From Datisca glomerata (lineage: Eukaryota; Streptophyta; Magnoliopsida; Cucurbitales; Datiscaceae), in the NCBI GenBank assembly GCA_003255025.1, contig QANY01006173.1:4049-68048 (forward strand): a stretch of DNA of 64,000 nt, in the 5' to 3' direction. Made by a program: the position numbers and the translations under genes. The notes under the pieces were generated by a model. It searched no databases. It was not told where the DNA came from and saw only the letters and a program-made list of their open reading frames with translations. Positions 52,620 to 63,975 of this stretch are shown one piece after another (the first letter of the stretch is position 1; every line of letters starts with the position of its first letter).

Positions 52620-52634
52620 AAAATGCCAAGTCAT
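52620..52634. repeat. TSD of LINE-A copy 6 (left; partner 53523-53537)
   Basis: AAAATGCCAAGTCAT, perfect 15-bp duplication. The uninterrupted site is present in the 5' LTR of the same gypsy element near 57066-57080. Confidence 0.93.
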
Positions 52635-53522
52635 TTTTTTTCGGTAAATTAAAAAATTGTATAAACCGAAGAAGAAAACATACAAATATACAAGGGGTAT
52701 ACCCCAGGAAAAAGACACAAATAACAAGGAACCAGCCAACACACAAGCTGGAGGCACCCCAACACTAACAGAAGATTACAAGTGATAACAGCCTAAAGAA
52801 ACAGAAGAACCAAGCTTAATTGTCAAAAATAGAGGCATTCAATCCCCAGGCAAGCTGAATGGTTTTGTTATCTTCAGTCACAGAAAACCCTTTGAGACTC
52901 AAAAATCTACCTTTAATGGCATTTCTAATGCAAGCCAAGACCACTTTCTTGTCCCTCATTTTGCCATCAAAGACTCGATTATTTCTCTCTCTCCAGATAT
53001 GATAGACAAATGAGCTGAACATAAGCTTCAACATAAGGCTCAAGAAGTAACCTTTCCTAGCTTTCACAAGGAGCCAGGAGATAAGTTGATTCCAGTTCCT
53101 AGGAAAAGACACCAAGCCACACAAATCAACCAAATTCTGCCAAATAAAGCTAGAATAAGGGCAAGAAACAAACAGGTGTTCAGAGGATTCTGAAGGATGC
53201 AAGCAAAGAACACAACTACTAACATTGGAAAACCCAGGAGAGGAGGTCCAAGCAGCCAATCTATCCGCAGTTGCAAGCCTATTAAGAACAGCAAGCCAAG
53301 TAATAAAGCTATATCTGGGGATATGTTTCTTAAACCAAATAAGAGGAGCCCATCTCACTTTTTGACCAGCTGGAGCCAGTTTCCTATAAGTGTGCCCCAC
53401 AGAGAAAAGACCAGAGGGAGAAAGAGTCCAAATCCAAGAGTCCAAAGAGGACTCTTTAGGAGGGGGAAGATGGATCTCTCTAATAGTGATAAGCTCATGG
53501 GAGTTAGAAATAGGCCAGTTCC
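52635..53522 (-). mobile_element. LINE-A copy 6, 5'-truncated
   Basis: An 888-bp minus-strand insertion with poly-A (T run 52635-52641), 3' UTR with hairpin GGGGTATACCCC (52694-52705) and the end of ORF2. It is flanked by a perfect 15-bp TSD inside the gypsy-1 3' LTR, so it postdates gypsy-1 copy 2. Confidence 0.95.
52814..53522 (-). pseudogene. LINE-A ORF2 C-terminus of copy 6
   Basis: One uninterrupted frame runs from the truncation point (WPISNSHELITIRE) through the zf-RVT region (CVLCLHPSESSEHLFVSC, near 53190) to the natural end NASIFDN with TAA. It shows the C-terminal ~53 residues that copy 4 loses (RVFDGKMRDKKVVLACIRN onward). It lacks endonuclease and RT. The open frame continues beyond 53522 into the LTR only by chance. 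Confidence 0.9.
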
Positions 53523-53639
53523 AAAATGCCAAGTCATGCTCCATATGGACTCCCATATTGAACGCCACATCATGCTCCATGTGGAATGCCATGTTGGACG
53601 GCGCATCATGCTCCACATCACACTCCCATTGAGTGCTTC

Positions 53640-54060
53640 ATCCATCCTCTTTTCTCTAACTCTTGTGATTTGGCCTCTTGGTACTTAAATTAAATCCATC
53701 CTTTGAGGTTGTGCAACCGGATCCTCATCATTCCCTCCCCCTTGAGAAGGATTTGTCCTCAAATCATCACCTACATCAAATGGGAACAAGTTAGTTACAT
53801 TAAATTTAGTACTTACATTGTACTCACCAGGAAGATCAAGCTTGTAGGCATTGTCATTGATTCTTGCAAGGACATGGAATGAACCATCCCCCCTAGTCAA
53901 CGATTTTGTTTTCCATTGTGTAGGAAACCTTTCATCACACATGTGCTTCCAAACCCAAACTTCAGGTTGTATAACAAACTTCAAACTCCCCTTATTGGCT
54001 TGCTTAGCATATTGCTCATTCTTACTTTCAATGTTAGCTCAGACCTTAGCATGTAAAACC
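53640..54060 (-). pseudogene. gypsy-1 integrase C-terminus and pol tail (copy 2)
   Basis: Minus-strand codons for RGDGSFHVLARINDNAYKLD, PGEYNVSTKFNV, FPFDVGDDLRTNPSQGGGND and then EDP... across the LTR boundary at 53730. The same arrangement as copy 1 shows pol continuing into the LTR. A stop follows soon after in the LTR (RMDLI). Confidence 0.85.
53731..53745 (-). promoter_or_regulatory. gypsy-1 polypurine tract (copy 2)
   Basis: Minus-strand CAAGGGGGAGGGAA immediately before the LTR. Confidence 0.85.
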
Positions 54061-54810
54061 CTTACTAGATTTTTCTGTTTCTTACCATCAAGATTAGCAT
54101 GCTCATTAGTAGATAAATGTAAAATATGCATAGGAGTTGAATGATTAAATCCATAAATAATCTCAAAAGAAGAAGTAGAATGAAGAAACCTATTATATGC
54201 AAACTTAAAATGTAAACACTTCTCCCATGCCATAAATTCTTTTGAATGATAACTACCATAAATTTTCCCATGAACGCACACAAGACATGATTGATCAACC
54301 TCATGAGTGTACTAGGTGAACTAGTTAAACCATATATCATTACAAACCAGTCATGCAATCCATGTTTACTTTTAAGTGTTTTTTTCCATGCATATCCCTC
54401 TTTCATGCTAAGTTGAGGATATCCACTTTTAAGAGCAATTTTAGTAAACAAACAAGAACCATGCAATTCATCAAGCAAACCAACTAATCTAGGAATGTGA
54501 TCGTGATACTTTACAGTGATGTTATTTATGGCTCGGCGACCAATGCACATCGCCCATGTCCATTCCTTCTTAGTCATAAGAAATATGAGAACCACACTAG
54601 GGCTCATGCTTCCATGGGCATACCCGTTTTCCATGAGCTTGCTCACTTGTCTTTCCAACTCCTTTGTCTCATCCGAATATCTTCTATGAGTGGGTTTGTT
54701 TTGGATGAGACCTCCAAGTACAAAGTCAATTTGGTGCTCGATTCCCCTAATTGGTGGCTGCCCTTTTGGCCTCTCCTCAGGGAATACTTCTTGGAAGTGC
54801 TGCAAAAGAG
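54061..54810 (-). pseudogene. gypsy-1 RT, N-terminal half (copy 2)
   Basis: Minus-strand codons for [69 protein letters not shown] and GLTSSPSTLMRLINHVL. At GKFMVV the sequence jumps to an integrase-side segment, so the YFDD catalytic motif, RNase H and the integrase core are deleted. Several conserved RT residues are also changed (LKSGYHQ to LKSGYPQ; PKKDGTW to TKKEWTW). Confidence 0.85.
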
Positions 54811-55130
54811 ATACAAAAACACTAGGCTAATGGTGGTTAAGTTCGTTAGTCGAAAGAAAAGCCTCTTTATACAAAAGTACAAGCATATGCCGGTTGGAAC
54901 TCAAAGCTCTCTTAATCTCACTCTCTCTTACATCAAAACTCTCTTTTCTTCTCTCTTGATTTTTCTCACTCCACTCACCCAACTCTCTATTTTTCACTCT
55001 TTTCTTTTGTTCGAACACTCCTTTTTCTGAACTCCCACTCTCTTTTTTCATTCTCAATCTCTCTTTGGTTTTCATTCTCTCTTTTCAACTTCAATTGATC
55101 TTCTTGAACTTGTTTTGGGGTGAGGGGTAC
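54811..55130 (-). other. gypsy-1 copy 2 protease-RT linker
   Basis: A charged linker (KRLFFRLTN, KNQERRKES, RMKTKERLRMKKES-like codons) rich in A/G on the minus strand, similar to 44470-44730 of copy 1. It is a low-complexity part of pol with frameshifts. Confidence 0.6.
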
Positions 55131-55500
55131 AAGAGTAATGAGTTTCTTATCAATTACAAAAGTATATCTATTTTTGTAACCATTTGAGTGGCTTTTCTAG
55201 CACATTTTGACGGTCTCCCCAAGAGAAGATGACTTGCTTGCATTGGCTCATCACACAAAACTTCATCATTGTACTTGCCAATAGAGAAAGAAACTAACAC
55301 TTGCTTATCCACCTTGATTTCTCCACAATCACTCAACCATTTCAGCATGTATGGGTTAGGATGTTTTGATATAGGAAAGTTTAGTTTTTCCACCATGTAA
55401 GTACTAGCCACATTAGTACAACTTTCCCTATCAATAATCATACTACACACTTTATCATTAACAAGGCATCTAGTATGAAAAATATTTTCTCGTTGTATAT
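55131..55500 (-). pseudogene. gypsy-1 protease region (copy 2)
   Basis: Minus-strand frame with RCLVNDKVCSMIIDRES, CTNVASTYMVEKLNFP, HPNPYMLKWLSDCGEI, KVDKQVLVSFSIGKYND and LLLGRP. This is the aspartic-protease-like segment that copy 1 lacks. The residues after the catalytic D are R-E where the 3180 fragment has G-E, so activity is doubtful. Confidence 0.85.
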
Positions 55501-55734
55501 TTGGCTTTTACCCTCTGATTTTCTCACACACTCTTACCTTTTACCACTCTTAGTTTTCTCTTTTGGTTCTTGTTAAAAACTAATAAATGAATCTCGAATT
55601 TTCAAGCAACAACAAAAAGACCTAAACAAATCAAACACTATGAGAAGATAAGGAAAAGAAACAACTAATGGATAAAATTAGAGATAAGGAAACAAAAAGA
55701 GATAAACTTATACTATGTTTTTATAGAAGATAAG
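55501..55734 (-). other. gypsy-1 copy 2 leader, part 1; gag absent
   Basis: Noncoding leader similar to 45950-46180. The whole gag found in copy 1 (44980-45818) is missing here. No gene seen. Confidence 0.7.
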
Positions 55735-56190
55735 TTAGGACAAGATAAGGTAAGGATAAGATGAGATGAGATAAGATAAGATAAGATAATGATTAGATAA
55801 GATAAGATGAGATGAGATAAGAAAAAGATAAGATAAGATAAGATAAGAAAAAAAGATAAGATAAGATAAGATAAGAAAAAAGATAAGATAAGTTATGACA
55901 AGATAGGATAATATAAGATTAGATAAGAAAAAATAAGATGATAATGACAAGATGATATATGATATGATAAGATAAGACAATGATAAGATAATATAAGATA
56001 GGATTAGATAGGATGAGATAAGAAAATATATGATAAGATAAGATAAAGTGAGATAAGATAAAGTGAGATAAGAAAAGATATGGATAAGACAAGGATAAGA
56101 TAAGATAAGATAATATAATTTATGATAAGATGAGATATGATATGATAAGATATGACAAGATATGATGAGATGAGATAATAAGATGATAAG
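55735..56190 (-). repeat. GATAA pentanucleotide array in gypsy-1 leader (copy 2)
   Basis: About 450 bp of GATAA-type repeats at the same place as 46186-46592, with different internal arrangement. Confidence 0.92.
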
Positions 56191-56466
56191 ATGATAACTA
56201 AAACAATGGAAATTCGAATTTGAAATTTGAAATTCTGATTTTTTAGATGAAATTGCGTAGAAAACTTAAACACCTCGTGAAGTGATCAAAGCAATGAAAT
56301 CTGGCATCACAATGAACGTACAGATTGTAGATCTCAAATATCCGTTCGATTTGATATGTAATAATGACTATTTCGACTCCTGAATCCAAAGTTATGATCT
56401 TTTTTCAGAACCACCGTAAAATCAGGAAAAAAATCAGAATTGAATCTGACTCTAGAGAACCAAAAG

Positions 56467-56479
56467 CTTTGATACCAAA
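56467..56479 (-). promoter_or_regulatory. gypsy-1 primer-binding site (copy 2)
   Basis: Minus-strand TTTGGTATCAAAGC next to the 5' LTR end; initiator-Met type with one change. Confidence 0.82.
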
Positions 56480-57303
56480 TGATATGAACCTCACTATCGC
56501 TTTGTGATGAAAGCCGATAGCAATGATGGTTCAAGAACCCAATGATCGATTTTAAAGAAGAAGAAACTCTGACCCGTTTTCTATGACACAAAGAGAATAT
56601 TAGGTATAAGTCCTAAGACCCAAATTGATGCTTCGAAAAGAACCAAAGGTATAGTTTAGATGCCACACTCAAGAACGAGAAGGAAAAGTGAGTGATGAGT
56701 CTAGGTTTTAGACGCCACAAGAATATTCTTGATAAGTCTTAAAAGTTCTAAGAAGAACCAAAGAGAAAACTCTTACAAAGAAATTATAATGATCAAAGTT
56801 TTTTTTACATTGTGAAATCATGCTTAAATAAAAAAACTAGAAGTCTAAAGAGTCCTAAAGTGTATAAACAACCTAAGCTAAATTTAAAAGATAAAATAAA
56901 TGTTAATTGCAGTAAATAAGGAACTAGTAATCCACCAAAAAGATTCCTATTGGCTGTCCACTTGTAGGTTAGGATTGTCAAAGTGCCATGCTCCAATAGA
57001 CTCCTATTGGCTGTCCACTTCTAGGTTAAGATTGTCAAATTATCTTGCTTCCTTGTCATCATTTAAAATGCCAAGTCATGCTCCATATGGATTGCCATAT
57101 TGAACGCCACATCATGCTCCATGTGGAATGCCATGTTGGACGGCGCGTCATGCTCGATGCAGGTTGTTATACTCCATGTCATGCTCCACATCACACTCCC
57201 ATTGAGTGCTTCATCCATCCTCTTTTCTCTAACTCTTGTGATTTGGCCTCTTGGTACTTGACATAGATCCATCCTTTGAGGTTGTGCAACCGGATCCTCA
57301 TCA
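56480..57303 (-). repeat. gypsy-1 copy 2, 5' LTR
   Basis: An 824-bp LTR, TGATGAGG...CATATCA in the element's sense. It contains the uninterrupted paralogue of the LINE-A copy 6 target near 57066-57080. Confidence 0.9.
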
Positions 57304-58494
57304 TAAAGGGCTTAGACTAGGTGATCCTATCTCTCCCTATCTTTTTGTGTTGGTTATGGAGGTTCTATCTGGTATTCTCAAGCATGCTTCTCATAAAGCT
57401 GACTTTGGCTATCACTGGAGGTGTAATGAGCTTGGTATTGTTAACTTGTGCTTTGCTGATGATCTCTTTATCTTCTGTAAGGGTGATATTACTTCTGTTC
57501 AACTTATTATGGAGAGCTTAAACTTGTTTGAGGCTATTTTGGTCTTGAACCTAATCTACAAAAAATCAGATTTTCATGTCTGGGGTCCATCCATCCACTT
57601 CTCAAACAATTATGGACTTGTGCAATTTCGGCATTGACGAGCTTCCTATGAGAAACTTGGGGGTTCCTTTGATTTCCTCAAAGCTTAGAAAAACAGATTG
57701 TATCACTCTAGTAGACCATATCACAGCTAGGGTGAAGTCTTAGGAGTCTAACTACCTTTCTTATGCTGGAAGATTACAGCTGGTTAAATCCGTGCTCTAT
57801 GCTATTTTTCAATACTGGGCTGGCTTATTTATTCTTCCCAAGAAGATCTTGAATATGATTCAGGTGGTTATTAGGAATTACTTGTGGAACGCGTCAGTTG
57901 TAAAGCATTCTGGTGCTAAAGTGGCTTGGAGTGACTTGTGCCTTGATAAGTCCCAAGGAGGTTTGGACCTTAGAGATCTCTCTCTAGCTAATGAAGTGGC
58001 TGTGGCTAAGCATTTGTGGTTTCTGGTCTCTTTGGATAAAGCTTGCCACTAATCATTCTTGGAGTTAGAGGAAAATTTTGAAAATCATAGACAAGTTTGC
58101 TGGGTATTGCAAAGCTTTTGTGGGAAATGGTGAGCAGATTTCTCTTCTCTTGGACACTTGGCACCCTTTGGGGGATCTTTCTCAGAGGTTTGGACCTAGG
58201 ATTCTTTTTGGTACTAGTTGGGATTGGACTACAAAGGTGAGCTCAGTGATCCAGAATGCAGCTTGGAACTGGCCTATTTCTAACTCCCATTAGCTTATTA
58301 CAATTAGAGAGGTCCATCTTCCCCCTCCTAAAGAGTCCTCTTTGGACTCTTGGATTTGGACTCTTTCTCCCTCTGGTCTTTTCTCTGTGGGGCACACTTA
58401 TAGGAAACTGGCTCCAGCTGGTGAAAAAGTGAGATGGGCTCCTCTTATTTGGTTTAAGAAGCATATTCCCATATATAGCTTTATTACTTAGCTT
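57304..58494 (+). pseudogene. LINE-A ORF2 of copy 5, right part
   Basis: Continues from 52048: GDPISPYLFVLVMEVLSG, catalytic FADDLFIFCKGD (near 57458), then a frameshift near 57540, RT thumb (FILPKKILNMIQVV, near 57830), a deletion near 58040, and TAG near 58291. The frame ends at 58494 within the zf-RVT region, where LINE-C sequence begins. Confidence 0.86.
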
Positions 58495-59232
58495 CTACCA
58501 CTGAGACATGGTGGTAGTTTCAAGTCTAGTTCTGTTCTCCTTTCACCAGAATAGGAGCTTGGTTTACCCTCTCTTCACTGCAGGCGTGATCACTGCAGGG
58601 TCGTTACTAGATCTAGTCATAAATGGAGGAGATTATTCTGCCAGTCTTGCCATCTTCCATTCGTCTTCATATTTAGTTTCTTCCTTTGCTTTGATCCTCG
58701 GTGGTGCTTTAGATTCGGGCTCTGCTCAGAGTATGTCTAATTGAGCTCGGAACTGTATGGATGCCCTGGTCACTACTAATGGGTGAAGTACCTAGCCAGT
58801 TGAAAGGTCCCAGTATGGTCACCTGATTAGTTTTGATTAGTTTTATTGGTCTTATTTTGATTCTCGGTTATGTATCTGCACCACTTTGATGTGTAGCTTA
58901 GTCTGTATGCGAGTTTAGTGTGTCTTGGTTTCTGTTAGAGGTGTTAGGCTAGGAAGAGCATTGCGTTGGTTCGATGGTTGGTTGTCGTGTAGTTTTGTTG
59001 CTAGGGTTATTTTCTTCTGATTTGATTTTGTTTGTAATTCCCTTTGTGATTTTTGTGCTGTATATGTTGTGTGGTGTATCTTGTTTTCAGTTGCTTCTAG
59101 TTTAACAGTATAATGTTCTATTGTCAATCTAGCTTTAAGAGTTAGCATTATAATGCTAGATGTATACCTGGGGTATACCCCTTATATGAGTGTAACATTT
59201 TGTTTTGTTAATAAATTTACCTTTGACAAGAA
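58495..59232 (+). mobile_element. LINE-C 3' end (third LINE family)
   Basis: A segment unlike LINE-A or -B, ending with GGGGTATACCCC (59170-59181), then AACATTTTGTTTTGTTAATA and a short A-rich end (AAGAAAAA). The hairpin and its distance from the end match the other two families, so it is called a LINE 3' UTR. A 78-codon frame (58508-58744) may be the end of its ORF2, but I do not recognise it. No TSD found. Confidence 0.6.
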
Positions 59233-61180
59233 AAACATGCATTTAATGAACTTAAGGATAAATTGTGTGCTGCACCTTTGCTTGCTTTACCTAACTTTGA
59301 TAAAACTTTTGAGATTGAATGTGATGCCAGTGGCATAGGAATTAGAGCTGTTTTGATGCAGGACCAAAGACCACTAATGTACTTTAGTGAGAAGTTAAGT
59401 GGGACAGCCTTGAAATATCCAACATATGACAAGGAATTATATGCTTTGGTTCGAGCTCTGCAAACATGGCAGCATTATTTATGGCCTAGGGAATTTGTGA
59501 TACACACTGACCATGAAAGTCTAAAGCATTTAAAGGGTCAAGATAAGCTGAACCGTAGGCATGCTAAGTGGGTGGAGTTCATTGAAACATTCCCATATGT
59601 GATTAAGTATAAGCAAGGTAAAGAGAATGTAGTTGCGGATGCATTATCCAGAAGGTATACTTTACTTAATTCTTTTAGTGCTAAATTGTTGGGTTTGAGC
59701 ATATTAAGGATTTGTATCAATATGATGATGATTTTGGTGAAATATATGCATCTTGTGATCGTGGGGTTGTTACGGATGATTTTTACTTGTTTGATGATTT
59801 CTTGTTTAAGAGAAATAGATTGTGCATTCCTAAGTGTTCTATGAGGGAATTATTGATTAAGGAAGCATATGGAGGAGGCTTAATGGGGCATTTTGGGGTA
59901 AATAAGACCTATGAGATGCTGTTAGCATATTTCTTTTGGCCTGGTATGAAACATGATGTGCATAAGGTTTGTGGCATTGCATTATGTGTAGAGAAGCTAA
60001 GTCTAGGTTGAAACCGCATGGGTTGTGTACACCACTACCTGTTCCTAGTGAACCTTGAACAGATTTGTCTATGGATTTTGTGTTTGGATTGCATAGAACT
60101 AGGAAAGTCCGTGATAGTATCTTTGTCGTGGTAGATAGATTTATAAAAATGGCTCATTTTATACCATGTCATAAAACTGATGATGTTAAGTTGATTGCTG
60201 ATTTATTTTTCAAAGAAGTTGTGCGATTACATGGCATACCTAAGAGCATTGTTAGTGGTAGGAATGTTAAGTTTTTTAGTCACTTTTGACGTGTGTTATG
60301 GGGAAAGTTAGGAACTAAGTTATTGTTTTCAACTACTTGTCACCCTCAAACTGATGGGCAAACTGAGGTAGTTAATAGGACGTTGATTACTTTACTTAGG
60401 ACAATCATAGAAAAGAACATTAGGACATGGGAGGATTGTTTGCCATTTGTGGAGTTTGCACAATAGGGCTGTTCATAGCACTACTCATTGTTCTCCATAT
60501 GATATTGTTTATGGATTTAATCCGCTTATTCCTAATAATTTTGTAAGTGCTGATGCTAATTCTAAGGCAGATTTGGTGAAGAAGTTACATAAGCAGATTA
60601 AAGAGAGGATTGACAAGCAAAATGCTCAAGTCGCTTCACGTGTGAATAAGGGACGAAAACCAATGATTTTTCATCCTGGAGATTGGGTTTGTTTGCATTT
60701 TCGTAAAGAGAGGTTTCCGCTTCAAAGAAAGTCCAGGCTCAGCCCTAGATGCAATGGTCCTTTTCAAATTCTTGAAAGGATTAATGACAATGCATACAAA
60801 ATTGACCTGCCAGGTGAGTATAATGTTAGTGCTTCTTTTAATGTAGCTGATTTAAGTCCTTTTGATGTAGGTGATGCATTAGATTCGAGGTCGAATCCTT
60901 TTGAGGAGAGGGGAAATGTTAAGGATAAACCTACACACCAAGTTCAAAGGATTCAACATCTTAAAGATGAGCATGATCAAGAAGGCAATGAGTGAGTTCA
61001 AGAGGTTTCTAGTCCAATTAGCATGCCTCAAGGATCAATAACAAGGCCGCGGTCTAAGAAGCTTCAACAAGGGTTAGTCAATTCAGCTAGTGAAGGTCTA
61101 CAAGGACATCAAAGCTTTGGGATAAGTAAAACACAAGTCCACAACTTGGTTCAAGTCCAAGCTATTAATGGGTTGGATTA
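59233..61180 (+). pseudogene. gypsy-2 pol, 3' half (RNase H and integrase)
   Basis: Plus-strand remains of a related but different gypsy family. RT-RNase H junction ([20 protein letters not shown]), RNase H ([31 protein letters not shown] near 59635), frameshift near 59690, integrase zinc-finger region (GHFGVNKTYEML), core (DFVFGL near 60077; [10 protein letters not shown] near 60352). The second catalytic D of VSDRD is replaced (VSGRN near 60246). TGA at 60287-60289 and a frameshift near 60460 follow. The C-terminal part (NDNAYKIDLPGEYNVSASFN) ends at TGA near 60993, with the tail motif GSITRPRSKKLQQGLV just beyond it. Confidence 0.9.
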
Positions 61181-61325
61181 AGTATGTAATGGGCCATTTT
61201 TGTGTTACCTTTTGGGCTGAACGAAATTTCACTTTATTTAGAGTCCATTAGTTTTATTTTGCTAATATAGTCTATTCTTAATTATTATTTAAAATATAAT
61301 TAGGTTAGCTTCCTAATTAAAGCAC
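61181..61325. other. Spacer after gypsy-2 pol
   Basis: AT-rich noncoding sequence; possibly the gypsy-2 3' untranslated region. No LTR of gypsy-2 is recognisable. Confidence 0.5.
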
Positions 61326-61984
61326 ATGGAGAAAACTCTCACAAATGAATCATATTGATCAAAGTTGTTTAATACATTGTGAAACCATGCTTAAATTGAA
61401 AAACTAGAAGCCTAAAGAGTCCTAAAGTGTTTAAATAACCTAAGCTAAATTTAAAAGATAAAAGAATATTAATTGTAATATATAAGGAACTTGTAATCCA
61501 CCCAAAATACTCCCATTGGCTATCCACTTCTAGGTTAGAATTGCCAAGGTGTCATGCTCTAATAGACTATTATTGGATGTCCACTTCTAGGTTAGAATTT
61601 CCAAGTTATCTTGATTCCTGGTCATCATTTAAAATACCATGTCATGCTCCATGTGGACTTCCATATTGAATGCCACATCATGCTCCATGTGTAATACCAT
61701 GTAAGATGCCACGTCATCTCATGTAGGCTGCCATATTGGATGCCACGTCATGCTCCATGGTGGCTTCCATGATGGTCGCCAAGCCATGGTCCATGTAGGA
61801 TGTCATGTTGGACGGCATGTCATGCTCCATGTAGGCTGTTATACTCCATGTCATGCTCCACATCATGATCCATGTCAAACTCCCATTGAGTTCTTCATCC
61901 ATCCTCTATTCTCTAACACTTATGATTTGGCCACTTGGTACTTGAAATGGATCCATCCTTTGAGGTTGTGCAACCAGATTCTCA
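61326..61984 (-). mobile_element. gypsy-1 LTR fragment (-)
   Basis: From GAGAAAACTCTCACAAA to GATTCTCAT: the U3 side and middle of a gypsy-1 LTR in minus orientation with minisatellite units (about 61640-61870). The U5 end is missing, and the U3 end is degraded next to the satellite at 61985. Confidence 0.85.
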
Positions 61985-62497
61985 TAAAAAAGTCAGTTCG
62001 AGTACATGCCTTTCCTAAAAGATCCAAGTTTACCCAATTTAATCTAATTTGGGCCTAAACACATTTCATTCGGGTCTTTCTAACTCCGTATGGCACTTGA
62101 ATCACCTAAAACGACCATAACCATCCATATCATTATCCTAAACATGTATTAGGTGTCAAAAGTCAGTACGAGTATATGTCATGCCTAAAATATCTAAGTT
62201 TAGTCAAGTTCTTCTAGTTTGGGCCTAAACACATCTCATTGGGTCGTTTTGACTCCGTATGATACGACAAGAACAAAAAACAACCATAACACTCCAAGTT
62301 CTTATCCCAAACGTGTATTGAGTGTTAAAAGTACATGCCATGACACTCCAAATTCCTTTTCCAAATGTGTATTGATTGTCAAAAGTTAGTTCTAGTATAT
62401 GTCAACCCAAAAGATCCAAGTTTAGCCAAGTTCATCAAATTGGGCCTGAACACGTCCCATTGGGCCTTTTTGACTCTGTATGGCACTAGAAGAACCT
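61985..62497 (-). repeat. 169-bp satellite, reversed orientation
   Basis: About three units in the same reversed orientation as 30.9-36.9 kb, interrupted by LINE-A copy 7 and resuming at 63976. No gene. Confidence 0.9.
62484..62497. repeat. TSD of LINE-A copy 7 (left; partner 63976-63989)
   Basis: CACTAGAAGAACCT, perfect 14-bp duplication in satellite sequence. Confidence 0.92.
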
Positions 62498-63975
62498 TTT
62501 TTTCGGTAAATTAAAAAATTGTATAAACTGAAGAAGAAACATACAAATATACAAGGGGCATATCCTAGGAAAAAGAAACAAAAAAAGGAACCAGCTAACA
62601 CAAAAGCTAGAGGCACCCAAACACTAACAAAAGATTACAAGAGATAACAGCCTAAAGAAATAGAAGAACCAAGCTTAATTGTCAAAAATAGAGGCATTCA
62701 ATCCCCAGGCAAGCTGAATGGTTTTGTTATCTTCAGTCACAGAAAATCCTTTAAGACTCAAAAATCTACCTTTAATGGCATTTCTAATGCAAGCCAAGAC
62801 CACTTTCTTGTCCCTCATTTTGCCCTCAAAGACTCGATTATTTCTCTCTCTCCAGATATGGTAGACAAACGAGCTGAACATAAGCTTCAACATAAGGCCC
62901 AAGAAGTAGCCTTTCTTAACTTTCACAAGGAGCCAGGAGATAAGTTGATTCCAGTTCCTAAGAGAAGACACCAAGCCACACAAACCAACCAAATTCTGCC
63001 AAATAAAGCTAGAATAAGGGCAAGAAACAAACAGGTGTTCAGAAGATTCTGAAGGATGCAAGCAAAGAACACAACTACTAACATTGGAAAACCCAGGAGA
63101 GGAGGTCCAAGCAGCCAATCTATCCGCAGTTGCAAGCCTATTAAGAACAGCAAGCCAAGTAATAAAGCTATATCTGGGAATATGCTTCTTAAACCAAATA
63201 AGAGGAGCCCATCTCACTTTTTCACCAGCTGGAGCCAGTTTCCTATAAGTGTGCCCCACAGAGAAAAGACCAGAGGGAGAAAGAGTCCAAATCCAAGAGT
63301 CCAAAGAGGACTCTTTAGGAGGGGGAAGATGGATCTCTCTAATAGTGATAAGCTCATGGGAGTTAGAAATAGGCCAGTTCCAAGCTGCATTCTGGATCAC
63401 TGAGCTGACCTTGGTAGTCCAATCCCAACCTGTACCAAAATAAATCCTAGGACCAAACCTTTGAGAAAGAGCCCCCAAAGGGTGCCAAGGGTCCAATAGA
63501 AGAGAGATCTGCTCACCATTTCCCACAAGAGCTTTGCAATACCCAGCAAACTTGTCTCTGATTTTCAGAATTTTCCTCCAACTCCAAGAAGGATTAGTGG
63601 CAAGCTTAACCAAGAAGATAGAGCTCTTCTTGATCAAGAAAAACTTGCACCAATCCTTCCAAAGGGAAGCTTTATCCAAAGAGACCAGGAACCAGAAATG
63701 CTTAGCCACAGCCACTTCATTAGCTAGAGAGAGATCTCTAAGGTCCAAACCTCCTTGGGACTTATCAAGGCACAAGTCACTCCAAGCCACTTTAGCACCA
63801 GAATGCTTTACAGCTGATGCGTTCCACAAGTAATTCCTAATAACCACCTGAATCATATTTAAGATCTTCTTGGGAAGAATAAATAAGCCAGCCCAGTATT
63901 GAAAAATAGCATAGAGCACGGATTTAACCAACTGTAATCTTCCAGCATAAGAAGGTAGTTAGACTCCCAAGACTT
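62498..63975 (-). mobile_element. LINE-A copy 7, 5'-truncated
   Basis: A 1478-bp minus-strand insertion in satellite, with T run (62498-62503), 3' UTR and ORF2 end. Its 5' truncation lies in the codons for VKSWESN-like RT thumb sequence, with CAC shared by the LINE and the TSD at the junction. The 3' hairpin is decayed here (near 62555). Confidence 0.94.
62675..63970 (-). pseudogene. LINE-A ORF2 C-terminus of copy 7
   Basis: A frame of 418 codons (63931-62675) reaches the natural end NASIFDN. It includes AIFQYWAGLFILPKK, the WAPLIWFKKHIPRYSF zf-RVT region, CVLCLHPSESSEHLFVSC and RERNNRVFEG. One base is lost near 63950. It has no RT catalytic core, because of 5' truncation. It shows the CGA (Arg) codon where copy 4 has TGA. 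Confidence 0.9.

Larger units (their letters stand above)
52049..57303 (-). mobile_element. gypsy-1 copy 2, internally deleted, with LINE-A copy 6 in its 3' LTR
   Basis: A minus-strand element: 3' LTR 52049-53730 (about 780 bp without the LINE insert), short internal region 53731-56479, 5' LTR 56480-57303 (824 bp), perfect 5-bp TSD. The internal region keeps the leader with GATAA array, a protease piece, the RT N-terminal half and the integrase C-terminal end. Gag and the stretch from the RT catalytic motif to the integrase core are deleted. It could move only if proteins were supplied by another copy. Confidence 0.92.
48008..58494 (+). mobile_element. LINE-A copy 5, split by gypsy-1 copy 2
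   Basis: A plus-strand LINE-A from ORF1 codon region ~33 to the zf-RVT region, interrupted at 52049-57303. Left and right parts join exactly at the 5-bp duplication TAAAG. The 5' end (joined to copia near 48007) and the 3' end (joined to LINE-C at 58495) are lost. Small deletions (about 20 bp near 49108, about 77 bp near 50288, about 43 bp near 51290) and an inverted 90-bp segment (51677-51768) damage it. Confidence 0.9.
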
